A stretch of 64,000 nt of DNA from Streptomyces sp. NBC_00094 (GCF_026343125.1 NZ_JAPEMB010000001.1:2294001-2358000), one strand, 5' to 3'. Positions 8,919-17,850 are shown, numbered from the stretch's first letter. The notes: a model not told the origin generated them from the sequence alone. A program made the numbers and translations.

Positions 8919-10076
8919 ATGCGAGCCGTCCGCCTCTCCGTCGTCACCGCCGCCGCGACCGCGGCCGCTCTGACCGCCGTCACGGGCTGCACCGAGAAGA
9001 GCGACGCCAAGGCGGAGGACGGTGCGATCACCGTCGTCGCCAAGGACGACTCCTGCGAGGTGTCGAAGACGCAGTTCCCGGCCGGCCACGTGACGCTGGC
9101 CGTCGAGAACCGCGGCTCCAAGGTCACCGAGGTCTACGTCCTCTACCCGGACGACCGGATCGTCACCGAGCGCGAGAACATCGGCCCCGGCACCAAGGCC
9201 ACGATCACCGCCGAGATCAAGGCCGGCGCCTACGCGATCGTCTGCAAGCCCGGCATGACCGGCACCGGCATCCGGCAGCAGGTCGAGCTCACCGGCGCGG
9301 GCGCCGCGGCCACGAAGCGCTCCCCGGAGATGGACACCGCCGTCGCCGCCTACCGCCAGTACGTGCAGGCGCAGGCCGACGCGACCCTCCCCAAGGTGAA
9401 GGTCTTCACCGACGCCGTCCGCGCCGGTGACATCGAGGCCGCCAAGAAGGCGTACGCCGAGTCCCGCATCGGCTGGGAGCGCACCGAGCCGGTCGCCGAG
9501 TCCTTCGGCGACATCGACCCCAAGGTCGACGTCCGCGAGGACGGCCTCGAGGAGGGCCAGGACCCGGCGAAGGACTGGACCGGCTGGCACCGCCTGGAGA
9601 AGGCGCTCTGGAAGGACAAGAAGCTCGGCGCCGCCGAGAAGCAGCTCGCGGACACCCTGGACAAGGACCTCGCGGACTGGGTGAAGCGGGTCGGCAAGGC
9701 CGAGATCACCCCGACCTCGATGGCCAACGGCGCCAAGGAACTCCTGGACGAGGTCGCCTCCGGCAAGGTCACCGGCGAGGAGGAGCGCTACTCCCACACC
9801 GACCTCGTCGACTTCAAGGCGAACGTCGAGGGCGCGCAGAAGTCCTTCGAGCTGCTCAAGCCGGTCGCCACGAAGAACGACCCGAAGCTCGTCGCCGAAC
9901 TCGACAAGCAGTTCGCCGCGCTGAACACGCTGCTCGACACGTACCGCACGGACAAGAGCAGCTACGTCTTCACCTCGTACGAGAAGGTCGGCAAGGCCGA
10001 GCGCAAGGAGCTCTCGGACGGCGTCAACGCGCTGGCCGAGCCGCTCTCCAAGCTCGCCGCCGCGGTCGTCAAGTAG
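8919..10076 (+). CDS. efeO: EfeO iron-uptake lipoprotein (cupredoxin plus M75 domain)
   Basis: A 385-residue exported protein with lipobox AVTGC near residue 23. Residues about 35-130 form the cupredoxin-like domain (DDSCEVSKTQFPAGHVTLAV ... YAIVCKPGMTGTGI). The rest is the M75/imelysin-like helical domain with the family motif WHRLEKALW (HxxE metal site). EfeO binds ferrous or ferric iron outside the membrane and passes it to the EfeU permease. It is the first gene of an efeO-efeB-efeU cluster behind an iron box, with 28 bases to efeB. Confidence 0.93.
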   Translation: MRAVRLSVVTAAATAAALTAVTGCTEKSDAKAEDGAITVVAKDDSCEVSKTQFPAGHVTLAVENRGSKVTEVYVLYPDDRIVTERENIGPGTKATITAEIKAGAYAIVCKPGMTGTGIRQQVELTGAGAAATKRSPEMDTAVAAYRQYVQAQADATLPKVKVFTDAVRAGDIEAAKKAYAESRIGWERTEPVAESFGDIDPKVDVREDGLEEGQDPAKDWTGWHRLEKALWKDKKLGAAEKQLADTLDKDLADWVKRVGKAEITPTSMANGAKELLDEVASGKVTGEEERYSHTDLVDFKANVEGAQKSFELLKPVATKNDPKLVAELDKQFAALNTLLDTYRTDKSSYVFTSYEKVGKAERKELSDGVNALAEPLSKLAAAVVK

Positions 10077-10104
10077 CCGTCGAACGACCGGGGAGGGGAC
10101 GGAC

Positions 10105-11373
10105 ATGTCCGAGGAGACCCAGGAACAGCAGTCGGCGGAGGCCGCGCCCTCCCGCCGTACCGTCATCGGCTGGGGCGGTGCCGGGCTCGCGCTCGGTGCC
10201 GCCGCGGCCGGCGGCGGCGCCCTGCTCGCCCGCGACGGGGACACCGCGGTGCCCGTCGCCGAAAGCGGCTCGGCCGTGCCCTTCCACGGCGCGCACCAGG
10301 CCGGCATCGCCACCGCCGTCCAGGACCGGCTGCACTTCGCCGCCTTCGACGTGAGGACGAAGGACCGCGCGGAGCTGATCCAGCTCCTCAAGGACTGGAC
10401 GCGGGCCGCCGAGCGGATGACGGCGGGCGCCGAGGTCGGCGACGGCGCGTACGGCGGACTGCCGGAGGCGCCCCCGGACGACACGGGCGAGGCCCTCGGC
10501 CTCAAGCCCTCCCGTCTGACCCTCACGATCGGCTTCGGCCCCACGCTCTTCGACGGGCGTTTCGGGCTGAAGGACAAGCGGCCCGGGGCCTTGGTGGAGC
10601 TGCCCAAGTTCCCGGGCGACAACCTGGATCCGGCGCGCAGCGGCGGCGACCTCTGCGTCCAGGCGTGCGCGGACGACCCGCAGGTCGCCGTGCACGCCAT
10701 CCGGAACCTCGCACGGATCGGCTTCGGCAAGGTCGCGGTGCGCTGGTCGCAGCTGGGCTTCGGCAAGACGTCCTCGACGACCCCGGACGCCCAGACCCCG
10801 CGCAACCTCTTCGGCTTCAAGGACGGCACCCGGAACATCGGGGGCACCGAGACCGAGCGGCTGGCGAAGCACGTGTGGGTCTCCGGCAAGGACGCCGAGG
10901 GCCCGGCGGCGTGGATGGACGGCGGTTCGTACCTCGTCGCCCGCCGCATCCGGATGAACGTCGAGACCTGGGACCGCACCCCGCTCGGCGAGCAGGAGGA
11001 CATCTTCGGCCGCGACAAGCGCGAGGGAGCGCCCGTCGGCAAGGCCAAGGAGCACGACGCGCCGTTCCTGAAGGCGATGAAGCCGGACTCGCACGTCCGG
11101 CTCGCCCACCCGGACACCAACGGCGGGGCGACGATCCTGCGCCGCGGCTACTCGTTCACGGACGGCACGGACGGACTCGGCCGGCTTGAGGCGGGCCTGT
11201 TCTTCCTGGCGTACCAGAAGGACGTCCGTACCGGCTTCATCCCCGTCCAGACCTCGCTCGGCCGCGCCGACGCCCTCAACGAGTACATCCAGCACGTGGG
11301 TTCGGCGCTGTTCGCCGTCCCGCCGGGCGTCCGGGACAAGGACGACTGGTGGGGCCGGGCACTGTTCGCGTGA
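10105..11373 (+). CDS. efeB: EfeB, Tat-exported DyP-type heme peroxidase
   Basis: A 422-residue dye-decolorising peroxidase. The N-terminus carries a twin-arginine signal (SRRTVIGWGGAG then a hydrophobic stretch), so it folds with heme before export. The DyP catalytic motif appears as GFKDGTRN (the Asp of GxxDG) and the proximal heme His in SHVRLAHP. In EfeUOB systems EfeB oxidises Fe2+ or extracts iron from heme, though the latter role is disputed. Second gene of the efe cluster; the start ATG 10105 follows GGGGAGGGGAC. Confidence 0.92.
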   Translation: MSEETQEQQSAEAAPSRRTVIGWGGAGLALGAAAAGGGALLARDGDTAVPVAESGSAVPFHGAHQAGIATAVQDRLHFAAFDVRTKDRAELIQLLKDWTRAAERMTAGAEVGDGAYGGLPEAPPDDTGEALGLKPSRLTLTIGFGPTLFDGRFGLKDKRPGALVELPKFPGDNLDPARSGGDLCVQACADDPQVAVHAIRNLARIGFGKVAVRWSQLGFGKTSSTTPDAQTPRNLFGFKDGTRNIGGTETERLAKHVWVSGKDAEGPAAWMDGGSYLVARRIRMNVETWDRTPLGEQEDIFGRDKREGAPVGKAKEHDAPFLKAMKPDSHVRLAHPDTNGGATILRRGYSFTDGTDGLGRLEAGLFFLAYQKDVRTGFIPVQTSLGRADALNEYIQHVGSALFAVPPGVRDKDDWWGRALFA

Positions 11374-11427
11374 CTCCTCACGTGAGTCCGCTGGTGACTC
11401 CTCACGTATCCCAGGGAGGGAACCGAC

Positions 11428-12309
11428 GTGTTCGGTAACTATCTGATCGGCCTGCGCGAGGGCCTGGAGGCCAGTCTGGTCGTCTGCATCCTCATCGCGT
11501 ACCTGGTGAAGACCGGGCGCAGGGACGCGCTGAAGCCGATCTGGATCGGCATCGGCGTGGCCGTGGGAGTGGCGCTGGCCTTCGGCGCGGGTCTCGAATT
11601 CGGCTCCCAGGAGCTGACCTTCGAGGCTCAGGAGCTGCTCGGCGGGACGCTGTCGATCGTCGCCGTGGTCCTGGTGACCTGGATGGTCTTCTGGATGCGG
11701 CGTACGGCCCGGCACCTGAGGTCCGAGCTGCACGGCAAGCTGGACGCGGCACTCCGGATGGGGACGGGCGCGCTGGTCGCGACCGCCTTCCTGGCGGTGG
11801 GGCGCGAGGGCCTGGAGACGGCGCTCTTCGTGTGGGCGTCGGTGCGGGCGTCCTCGGACGGCTCGTACGCGCCGCTGACCGGGGTGGTCCTCGGGCTCCT
11901 CACGGCCGTCCTGCTGGGCTGGCTGTTCTACCGGGGCGCGCTGAAGATCAACCTGGCGAAGTTCTTCACCTGGACCGGCGGAATGCTGGTCGTGGTGGCG
12001 GCGGGCGTCCTCGCGTACGGCGTGCACGACCTCCAGGAGGCGCGCTTCCTCGGCGGTCTCGCGAACAAGGCCTTCGACGTCTCGGCGACGATCCCGCCGG
12101 ACAGCTGGTACGGCACGCTCCTCAAGGGCGTCTTCAACTTCCAGCCGGACCCGACGGTCCTTCAGGTCACGGTGTGGGCGCTGTATCTGGTCCCGACGCT
12201 CGCGCTGTTCCTGGCCCCGATAGGGTCGGGTCCGTCCGTGCGGGTGGAGAAGCAGAAGGCGACCGATGAGAAGGCTGAGGCTGAGGCGAGCGCCGAGACG
12301 ACCGCTTGA
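11428..12309 (+). CDS. efeU: EfeU, FTR1-type iron permease
   Basis: A 293-residue membrane protein with seven predicted helices. It carries the two REGLE iron-translocation motifs of the FTR1/OFeT family, LREGLEASLV near residue 10 and VGREGLETALF near residue 118. GTG 11428 is preceded by GGGAGGG. The C-terminal tail is charged (EKQKATDEKAEAEA). It completes the EfeO-EfeB-EfeU set and imports iron delivered by EfeO. The next lipoprotein gene starts inside its last 44 bases. Confidence 0.92.
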   Translation: MFGNYLIGLREGLEASLVVCILIAYLVKTGRRDALKPIWIGIGVAVGVALAFGAGLEFGSQELTFEAQELLGGTLSIVAVVLVTWMVFWMRRTARHLRSELHGKLDAALRMGTGALVATAFLAVGREGLETALFVWASVRASSDGSYAPLTGVVLGLLTAVLLGWLFYRGALKINLAKFFTWTGGMLVVVAAGVLAYGVHDLQEARFLGGLANKAFDVSATIPPDSWYGTLLKGVFNFQPDPTVLQVTVWALYLVPTLALFLAPIGSGPSVRVEKQKATDEKAEAEASAETTA

Positions 12310-13312
12310 GCGGTCGTCCGCAGGGTCGGCACGACCGGCGAGGGTGCTCGCGGCGACGGCGGCGGCGACCGTCCTGGCGCTGACGGCGAGCGGCTGCGTG
12401 ACGGTCCACGGCGAGCTGGCGCTGGTACCCGCGGTGACGACGACCGAGGCCGCGCAGGCTCTCGCCGACTTCACCGCCGCTTACAACCGGGCCGACAAGG
12501 CCCACGACCCGGCCCTCGACGCGGGCCGGGTCACCGGTCCGCTCGGGGAGATCAACCAGGCGGGCCTGCGCTCGCGGGCGGTCACCGCCCCGGGCGGCAA
12601 TCCGGCCCATCGCCCCCTCGAACTGACCGACGCGCGCTTCGTCGTGCCCCGCAAGGCGGGCTGGCCGCGCTGGTTCGTCGCGGACACCGACGCGAACCGG
12701 GACGTCGGCAGGGCCGACGCCGACCAGCGCTGGGTCCTCGTCTTCGTACGCAACGGGCCGCGGCAGCTGTGGGAGGTCGCCCATCTGCTCGTCCTCGACC
12801 CGTCCGCCGTGCCCGCGTTCGCGGAGGAGGACGGGTACGCGGTGCCGGTCGCCGCGGACACCGACACGCTTGCCGTGGCGCCCGAGGACCTGGGTGCGGA
12901 GTACGTGGCGTACCTGAAGGACGGGAAGCCGGGGCCGTACGCGGCGGGGGCGCACACCTCGGGGTGGCGCGAGGGGCGGCAGCGGACGGCCAAGCGGCCG
13001 GGGCTCGCCACCCAGTACATCGACCGCGTCACGGACCAGGGGGACTTCGCCCCGCTCGCGCTGCGGACGAAGGACGGCGGCGCGCTCGTCTTCTTCGCGA
13101 CCCGGCACTTCGAGCGGCAGACGGCGGCCAAGGGCTACCGGCCGAAGGTCCCCGCGGACGTCAAGGCGCTGCTGACGGGCGAGGTGAAGAACACCGTCAC
13201 CAAGGAGTGGGTGTCGAACCAGGTGGTCCAGGTGAAGCCGAAGGGCACGGACCGGGACGCGGTCACGGTCGTGTCCCGGCTCCAGGGCGTGGTGGGCGCG
13301 GCGGGGTCGTAG
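12266..13312 (+). CDS. Conserved hypothetical lipoprotein, last gene of the efe cluster
   Basis: A 348-residue protein I do not recognise as a named family. An arginine-rich N-region is followed by a hydrophobic stretch and the lipobox LTASGC (Cys near residue 44), so it is probably an outer-face lipoprotein. The mature part has no membrane helix; WPRWFVADTD, RWVLVFVRNG and FFATRHFERQ suggest a globular extracytoplasmic domain. It overlaps efeU by 44 bases in another frame, which implies co-translation with the iron permease. An iron-related role is only inference from context. A repeat block begins about 80 bases past its stop. Confidence 0.75.
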   Translation: MRRLRLRRAPRRPLERSSAGSARPARVLAATAAATVLALTASGCVTVHGELALVPAVTTTEAAQALADFTAAYNRADKAHDPALDAGRVTGPLGEINQAGLRSRAVTAPGGNPAHRPLELTDARFVVPRKAGWPRWFVADTDANRDVGRADADQRWVLVFVRNGPRQLWEVAHLLVLDPSAVPAFAEEDGYAVPVAADTDTLAVAPEDLGAEYVAYLKDGKPGPYAAGAHTSGWREGRQRTAKRPGLATQYIDRVTDQGDFAPLALRTKDGGALVFFATRHFERQTAAKGYRPKVPADVKALLTGEVKNTVTKEWVSNQVVQVKPKGTDRDAVTVVSRLQGVVGAAGS

Positions 13313-13397
13313 CCGGACGCGCCTGGTCGCGCCCGGCCGTCCTGCCGGCCCTCGGCGGACCGTGACGGGCCTCAGCGGGGCCGGCGGTCGTGACGGA

Positions 13398-13493
13398 TCT
13401 CGGCGGGCCCGGACGGTCCCAGCGGATCGACGGGGCCCGGACGGTTCTCGGCGGGCCCGGACGGTCCCAGCGGATCGACGGGGCCCGGACGGT
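13398..13493. repeat. Two tandem copies of a 48-bp unit
   Basis: The unit beginning TCTCGGCGGGCCCGGACGGT at 13398 recurs identically at 13446, and a third copy breaks down at 13494 inside the end of the next gene. GGGCCCGGACGGT occurs twice within each unit, showing an older 24-bp-like duplication. It fills the gap between the converging lipoprotein and primase-like genes. Confidence 0.85.
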
Positions 13494-13495
13494 TC

Positions 13496-14275
13496 TCAGC
13501 GGGTCAGCGGCCAGGCGATCTCGTGGGCGGTGTGCTCCCCGTCCCCCTCGGCCTCCCGCGCGGCCGCGTGGCGCGCGCAGGCTTCCGTGAGGGTCTCCAG
13601 GAGGTTCAGCGGGTCCGGCAGCGGGTGTTCGGGTCCGCGGACCCAGGCGACGACCGGCGGGGCGGACTCGTCTCCGGGCAGCCGGGCCGGCGGTACGAGG
13701 ACGTAGCTGCCGCGGCAGTGCCAGCGCAGCCCCGGGTGCTCGTCCATCGTCTCCGGGTGGCAGTCGAGCTCACACGGCCACCACTCGTCCTCGTCCTCGG
13801 GGGTGCCGCGGGTGGCGGTGAAGAAGAGCATGCGCCCGCCGACGGTGTCGACCTCGGCGGACTCGGCGACGGGACCGACCTCGACGCCCTCCGCGAGGAG
13901 CCGCTCCAGGGCGGCGCGGCCGGCGGCCAGCGGTACGTCGAGGACGTCGTGGACCATGCCGGTGGCGGTGATGAAGTTCGCCTCGGGCTGGTTCCGCGCC
14001 CAGCGCTCGATCTGGGCACGGTCGGTGGTCGACTGGGTCTGCCAGGCGAAGGAGACGGGGTGCCGGGCGGGAGTGGGACAGCCGATGCGCTCACAGGAGC
14101 AGCTGTAGCCGACGGGGTACGCGGCGGGGGCCAGGGGCAGCCCGGCGGCGGCGGCGGCCAGGAGCAGCTTCTCGCGGTCGTCCTCGACCTCGGCCGCGGT
14201 GCGTTTGGGGCGCCTGCGCAGCCACTGTGCGAGTTTGCTCTCCGTGCCGCGGTAGCGGCCGATGCCGTCGCCCAT
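13496..14275 (-). CDS. Bifunctional primase/polymerase N-terminal-like protein
   Basis: A 259-residue protein resembling the stand-alone Streptomyces prim-pol (AEP superfamily) N-terminal domain proteins: GYSCSCERIGCPTPARHPVSFAWQTQSTTD, then WARNQPEANFITATG and a C-terminal SYVLVPPARLPG segment. In active AEP enzymes a D-x-D follows the ITATG-like strand; here that position reads HDVLDVPLAAG, so catalysis is doubtful. It lies downstream of the TetR gene on the same strand. Its stop is formed at the edge of the 48-bp repeat. Role unknown; assignment is to the family only. Confidence 0.65.
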   Translation of the reverse strand: MGDGIGRYRGTESKLAQWLRRRPKRTAAEVEDDREKLLLAAAAAGLPLAPAAYPVGYSCSCERIGCPTPARHPVSFAWQTQSTTDRAQIERWARNQPEANFITATGMVHDVLDVPLAAGRAALERLLAEGVEVGPVAESAEVDTVGGRMLFFTATRGTPEDEDEWWPCELDCHPETMDEHPGLRWHCRGSYVLVPPARLPGDESAPPVVAWVRGPEHPLPDPLNLLETLTEACARHAAAREAEGDGEHTAHEIAWPLTR

Positions 14276-14377
14276 CTATCCCCTCACAGCTCATGCTCGC
14301 CCGTTCGGCTCTGCCCATGGTCCCACCATCCTGCGCCTCGGGTGACCGGAGTGCGGAACCGGGGTGCGCGGGCGGGT

Positions 14378-14998
14378 TCAGGCCCTGGGGGCGAGGCCGC
14401 GGAGGACCTGGTCGACGAGGGCGTCGGCGTAGGCGTGGGTGAGGGGCAGCGTGCGGTGGATCCAGCGGTGGTGGAGCGGTCCGACGAGGAGTTCGAGGGC
14501 GATGCGGGGGTCGGCGTCCGGGTCGATGTCACCGGCCGCCTGGGCGGCCTCGATGCGGCGGGCGTAGTACTGGAGCTGGGGTTCGAGCAGCGCTTCGGTG
14601 AAGCGGGCGCCCAGTTCGGCGTCGACGATGCCCTCGGCGGCGAGGGCGCGGCTGGGGCCGTCGAAGGTGGGGTCGTTCATTTCGTCGACGGTGGCGCGGA
14701 GGACGTACTTGAGGTCGGCGGCGAGGTCGCCGGTGTCGGGGATCTCACTCTCGGCGTCGCCCCCCAGGGCCTCGTTGGCCCGGGCCGCGAGGTCCAGGAA
14801 GGCGTCGAGGAGGACGGCGGCCTTGGAGGGCCACCAGCGGTAGATGGTCTGCTTGCCGACCCCGGCGCGGGCGGCGATGCCCTCGATGGTGGTCTTCGCG
14901 TAGCCGTTCTCGGAGACGAGGGCGAGGGCGGCGTCGAAGATGGCGCGGCGGGAGCGCTCGCTGCGGCGGGAGGCGTCGGGGGCCTTGGCGTCGGACAT
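14378..14998 (-). CDS. TetR/AcrR-family transcriptional regulator
   Basis: A 206-residue repressor with the usual N-terminal helix-turn-helix: RRAIFDAALALVSENGYAKTTIEGIAARAGVGKQTIYRWW (residues about 17-56 in several blocks). The C-terminal ligand domain is typical of the TetR_C families (LLDAFLDLAARANEALGG... LELLVGPLHHRWIHRTLPLT). It is divergent from dimethylargininase, and a 19-bp palindrome at 15018-15036 lies 20 bases from its start. Autoregulation and control of ddaH are therefore likely. Ligand unknown. Confidence 0.88.
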   Translation of the reverse strand: MSDAKAPDASRRSERSRRAIFDAALALVSENGYAKTTIEGIAARAGVGKQTIYRWWPSKAAVLLDAFLDLAARANEALGGDAESEIPDTGDLAADLKYVLRATVDEMNDPTFDGPSRALAAEGIVDAELGARFTEALLEPQLQYYARRIEAAQAAGDIDPDADPRIALELLVGPLHHRWIHRTLPLTHAYADALVDQVLRGLAPRA

Positions 14999-15017
14999 GG
15001 CCCCAATCTAGCAGCAC

Positions 15018-15036
15018 GCGAGACGCTGCGTCTCGC
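15018..15036. promoter_or_regulatory. Probable TetR operator palindrome
   Basis: GCGAGACGCTGCGTCTCGC is a perfect inverted repeat with 9-bp arms around one central base. It is between the TetR gene (start 14998) and ddaH (start 15153), where a local TetR repressor would bind. Confidence 0.7.
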
Positions 15037-15152
15037 CAAGGCGTACGACCCCGAACCACCCGAACGGTCCACAGCGCGGAAGCCCACCGAGGGCGGACCA
15101 TGGGTCCACCGATCTTCGGTTCTTCCGTCAGCCCGTTCGTGAGGAGCCCTCA

Positions 15153-15983
15153 TTGCGCCCCACTCCGCGCACGCCCTCGCCCCGCCGTTATCTGATGTGC
15201 CCACCCGCGCACTTCACGGTGACGTACTCCATCAACCCCTGGATGGACCCCACGAAACCGGTCGACCTGCCGCTCGCCCTCGCCCAGTGGGAGGACCTGC
15301 GCGACCGCTACCGCTCGCTCGGCCACACCGTGGAGCTCCTGGCGCCCGACCCTGCGCTGCCGGACATGGTCTTCGCCGCGAACGGCGCCACCGTCGTCGA
15401 CGGCCGGGTCCTCGGCGCGAGGTTCGCCCACCCGGAGCGGACCGACGAGGCCGCCGCGCACCTGTCCTGGTTCCGCAGGAACGGTTGGCCTGAGGACGCC
15501 GTCCGGCTTCCGGAGCACGTGAACGAGGGCGAGGGCGACTTCGCCGTCACCGCCTCCTGGATCCTCGCCGGACGCGGCTTCCGCTCCAGCCCGCTCTCCC
15601 ACGGCGAGGCGCAGGAGTTCTTCGGCCGGCCGGTGATCGGCCTGGAGCTCGTGGACCCGCGCTACTACCACCTGGACACGGCGCTGTGCGTCCTGGACGA
15701 CGCCCGCGACGAGGTCATGTACTACCCGGACGCCTTCTCCCCCGGCAGCCGCGCGGTGCTCGCCCGGCTGTTCCCGGACGCCCTGATCGCCACGGACACG
15801 GACGCGGCGGCGCTCGGCCTCAACGCGGTGAGCGACGGCCTGCACGTGCTGCTGCCGCAGGCGGCGGTGGGCCTCTTCGAGCCGCTGCGGCGCCGGGGCT
15901 TCGAACCGGTCGGGATGGATCTGGGCGAGCTCCTCAAGGGCGGCGGCAGCGTGAAGTGCTGCACCCAGGAGCTGCGCCCCTAG
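15153..15983 (+). CDS. ddaH: Dimethylargininase (amidinotransferase family)
   Basis: A 276-residue member of the guanidine-modifying superfamily that hydrolyses N-dimethylarginine to citrulline and dimethylamine. The substrate-site motif PDMVFAANGA, the catalytic His in YYHLDTALCVL and the nucleophile Cys in GGGSVKCCTQEL are all present. TTG 15153 gives the full length with GAGGAG upstream; ATG 15195 would still keep the conserved MCPPAHFTVTYSINPWMDP start of the family. It is divergent from the TetR gene. Its TAG stop shares the tetranucleotide CTAG with the stop of the opposing Rsm22 gene. Some homologues act on other guanidines, so the substrate is inferred from the family. Confidence 0.87.
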   Translation: MRPTPRTPSPRRYLMCPPAHFTVTYSINPWMDPTKPVDLPLALAQWEDLRDRYRSLGHTVELLAPDPALPDMVFAANGATVVDGRVLGARFAHPERTDEAAAHLSWFRRNGWPEDAVRLPEHVNEGEGDFAVTASWILAGRGFRSSPLSHGEAQEFFGRPVIGLELVDPRYYHLDTALCVLDDARDEVMYYPDAFSPGSRAVLARLFPDALIATDTDAAALGLNAVSDGLHVLLPQAAVGLFEPLRRRGFEPVGMDLGELLKGGGSVKCCTQELRP

Positions 15984-16969
15984 CCGTCCTGCTCCGGCGG
16001 CCAGGAGTCGCCCCACTCGGCGTCGCGGGCCTGCTTGTACAGGGGCCCGTGGCGCTTGGTGACCGTCTCGCGGGCGAGGCCGTCGGGGCCGCACAGGTCG
16101 AGCTGGACCAGGCCCTTGCGGATCTGCGGCCTGCGGGTGACGCGGGCGACCGTCGGGGTCACCGGGAACCTGGTGGCCGCCACGTAGCTGTACTTCTCGT
16201 CCTCGTACGGCAGGGAGCCGCCCTTCACCTGGCGGTGCAGCGAGGAACGGCTCACCCGCGCCGAGAAGTGGCACCAGTCCGTGCCCGGCACGATCGGGCA
16301 GGCCCCGCTGTGCGGGCAGGGCGCGGCGACGGTGAAGCCGGCGTCGATCAGCAGGGTGCGGGCGGCGATGATCCGCTCGTAGCCGTCGGGGGTGCCGGGC
16401 TCGACGATCACGACCGCCCGCGCCGCGCGGGCCGTCTCGGTCACGAGCGCCGTACGGTCGGCCTCGGTGAGCTCCTTGAGGACGTACGAGACGGTGACGA
16501 GGTCCGCGTCCGCGAGCTTCAGCGCGGTACCGATGCGCTCGCGCCGCCACTCCGCGTCGAAGGCGCCGTCCGCCAGCTCGCGGCCGAGCGCGAGGGCGGG
16601 CTCGGCCCAGTCGAGGACGGTGGTCCTGGGCGGCTCCTCCGCCCAGGCCTCGGCGACGGCCCAGCTCGCCGCGCCCGTGCCGCCGCCGACGTCGGTGTGC
16701 GTGCCCGGCACCCACTCGGGCGCGGCGTCCCGCAGGGCGTCGAGTGCGCCCCGTACCGCCTCGAAGGTCGCCGGCATCCGGTACGCGGCGTACGCGGCGA
16801 CGTCGGAGCGGTCGCGGAGCACGGGGGCGTCCGTCGGGGTGGTGCCCCGGTAGTTGGCGATCAGCCGCTCGACGGCCTTGGCCGCCCGACTGGGCGGCAG
16901 CCCGTCGAGAAGCCCGGCGAGGGCGGCGCGCAGGGACTCGGCGGAGGGAGGGGTGGCGGGGGCGTTCAC
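15980..16969 (-). CDS. Rsm22-family small ribosomal subunit methyltransferase
   Basis: A 329-residue SAM-dependent protein. Motif I is HTDVGGGTGAASWAV near residue 94 and VTVSYVLKEL follows as the post-II strand. A cluster of cysteines (CPHSGACPI ... DWCHFSARVSR) is the Rsm22 signature, proposed to hold an Fe-S or metal site. Homologues act on the small ribosomal subunit in mitochondria and bacteria; the exact base is not established here. Start is GTG 16969. It converges on ddaH and the two coding regions overlap by four bases at CTAG. Confidence 0.85.
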   Translation of the reverse strand: MNAPATPPSAESLRAALAGLLDGLPPSRAAKAVERLIANYRGTTPTDAPVLRDRSDVAAYAAYRMPATFEAVRGALDALRDAAPEWVPGTHTDVGGGTGAASWAVAEAWAEEPPRTTVLDWAEPALALGRELADGAFDAEWRRERIGTALKLADADLVTVSYVLKELTEADRTALVTETARAARAVVIVEPGTPDGYERIIAARTLLIDAGFTVAAPCPHSGACPIVPGTDWCHFSARVSRSSLHRQVKGGSLPYEDEKYSYVAATRFPVTPTVARVTRRPQIRKGLVQLDLCGPDGLARETVTKRHGPLYKQARDAEWGDSWPPEQDG

Positions 16970-17125
16970 CGCGACATTCTAAGTGGCCGGGCCCCGGCCA
17001 CCGGCCGCGCGGAGGTGCTGGTCACGACCGTCCCGGCGGGGTACCGGAGTTGGTCGATGCGATGCCGATGATGTTGAGTGTCCATGCCAAGTTTTGGCTG
17101 ACATTCGATCGACCGGGGAGTGCAT

Positions 17126-17803
17126 GTGAAGGCTGTCGTACGGGGGACTGCCGTGGCAGCGGCGCTGGTGCTGGCGCTGACGGGATGCGAGGAGAGCCTC
17201 CCGGCCGCGGGGAGCGACAAGGGACCTGCCGTTCCCGGGGAGGCGCAGCCGGGGGCGGAGGAGCAGCCGGGCGCGGAGGAGCCGAAGGTCGTCTGGCTGG
17301 ACCCGACCGGTCTGATGAACGCGCTACCGGTCGAGTCCGGCGTGGGCGATTGGTTCGTCGGCGGCGATCCCTTCATGGCCCAGGGGGCCGAGGCCGTCGA
17401 GCACTGCGCCAAGGAGACGGGGGTGGCGTGCACCGGTCTCGTCGCCGTCGGGGGGAAGGACATGGAGACCGCGGGGAGCTCGGACGGGACGCGCGTGGAG
17501 TTCAGGCTCTACTCGTTCGGGACGGAGGAGCAGGCGCGCGCCGCCATGAAGGGTCTGGCCGCCGAGGCACGGAAGTCCTCCGCCGAGTACGGAGAACCGT
17601 CGAAGCCGGTGACCCTGGCCACCGTGGCCGACGAGACCGACGCGTCCGCGGACGACGCCACCGCCGACGTGGTCATGCGCATCGGCACGGTCGTCTCGCA
17701 CATCGACGTGAACGACACCGAGACCGCCGGCCTGGAGCACGTCTCGAACGTCCAGGTCGAGCGGGTCAGGATCGTCGCGGCGGGCAAGAACCCGGGGTAC
17801 TGA
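17126..17803 (+). CDS. Hypothetical lipoprotein
   Basis: A 225-residue exported protein of unknown function. The signal peptide VKAVVRGTAVAAALVLALTGC ends in a lipobox (LALTGC). GTG 17126 is preferred over GTG 17120 because GGGGAG (17115-17120) is then a correctly spaced ribosome-binding site rather than overlapping the start. After an acidic, Pro/Gly-rich linker (about residues 25-55) comes a globular domain with two cysteines (EHCAKETGVACTGLV) and the segment FRLYSFGTEEQARAAM, reminiscent of sensor-domain lipoproteins. It stands alone between divergent and convergent neighbours. Confidence 0.75.
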   Translation: MKAVVRGTAVAAALVLALTGCEESLPAAGSDKGPAVPGEAQPGAEEQPGAEEPKVVWLDPTGLMNALPVESGVGDWFVGGDPFMAQGAEAVEHCAKETGVACTGLVAVGGKDMETAGSSDGTRVEFRLYSFGTEEQARAAMKGLAAEARKSSAEYGEPSKPVTLATVADETDASADDATADVVMRIGTVVSHIDVNDTETAGLEHVSNVQVERVRIVAAGKNPGY

Positions 17804-17850
17804 CCCGGCACTGACCCGACCCTGTCCCGGCGCCGGCCCACTCGGCCCCG

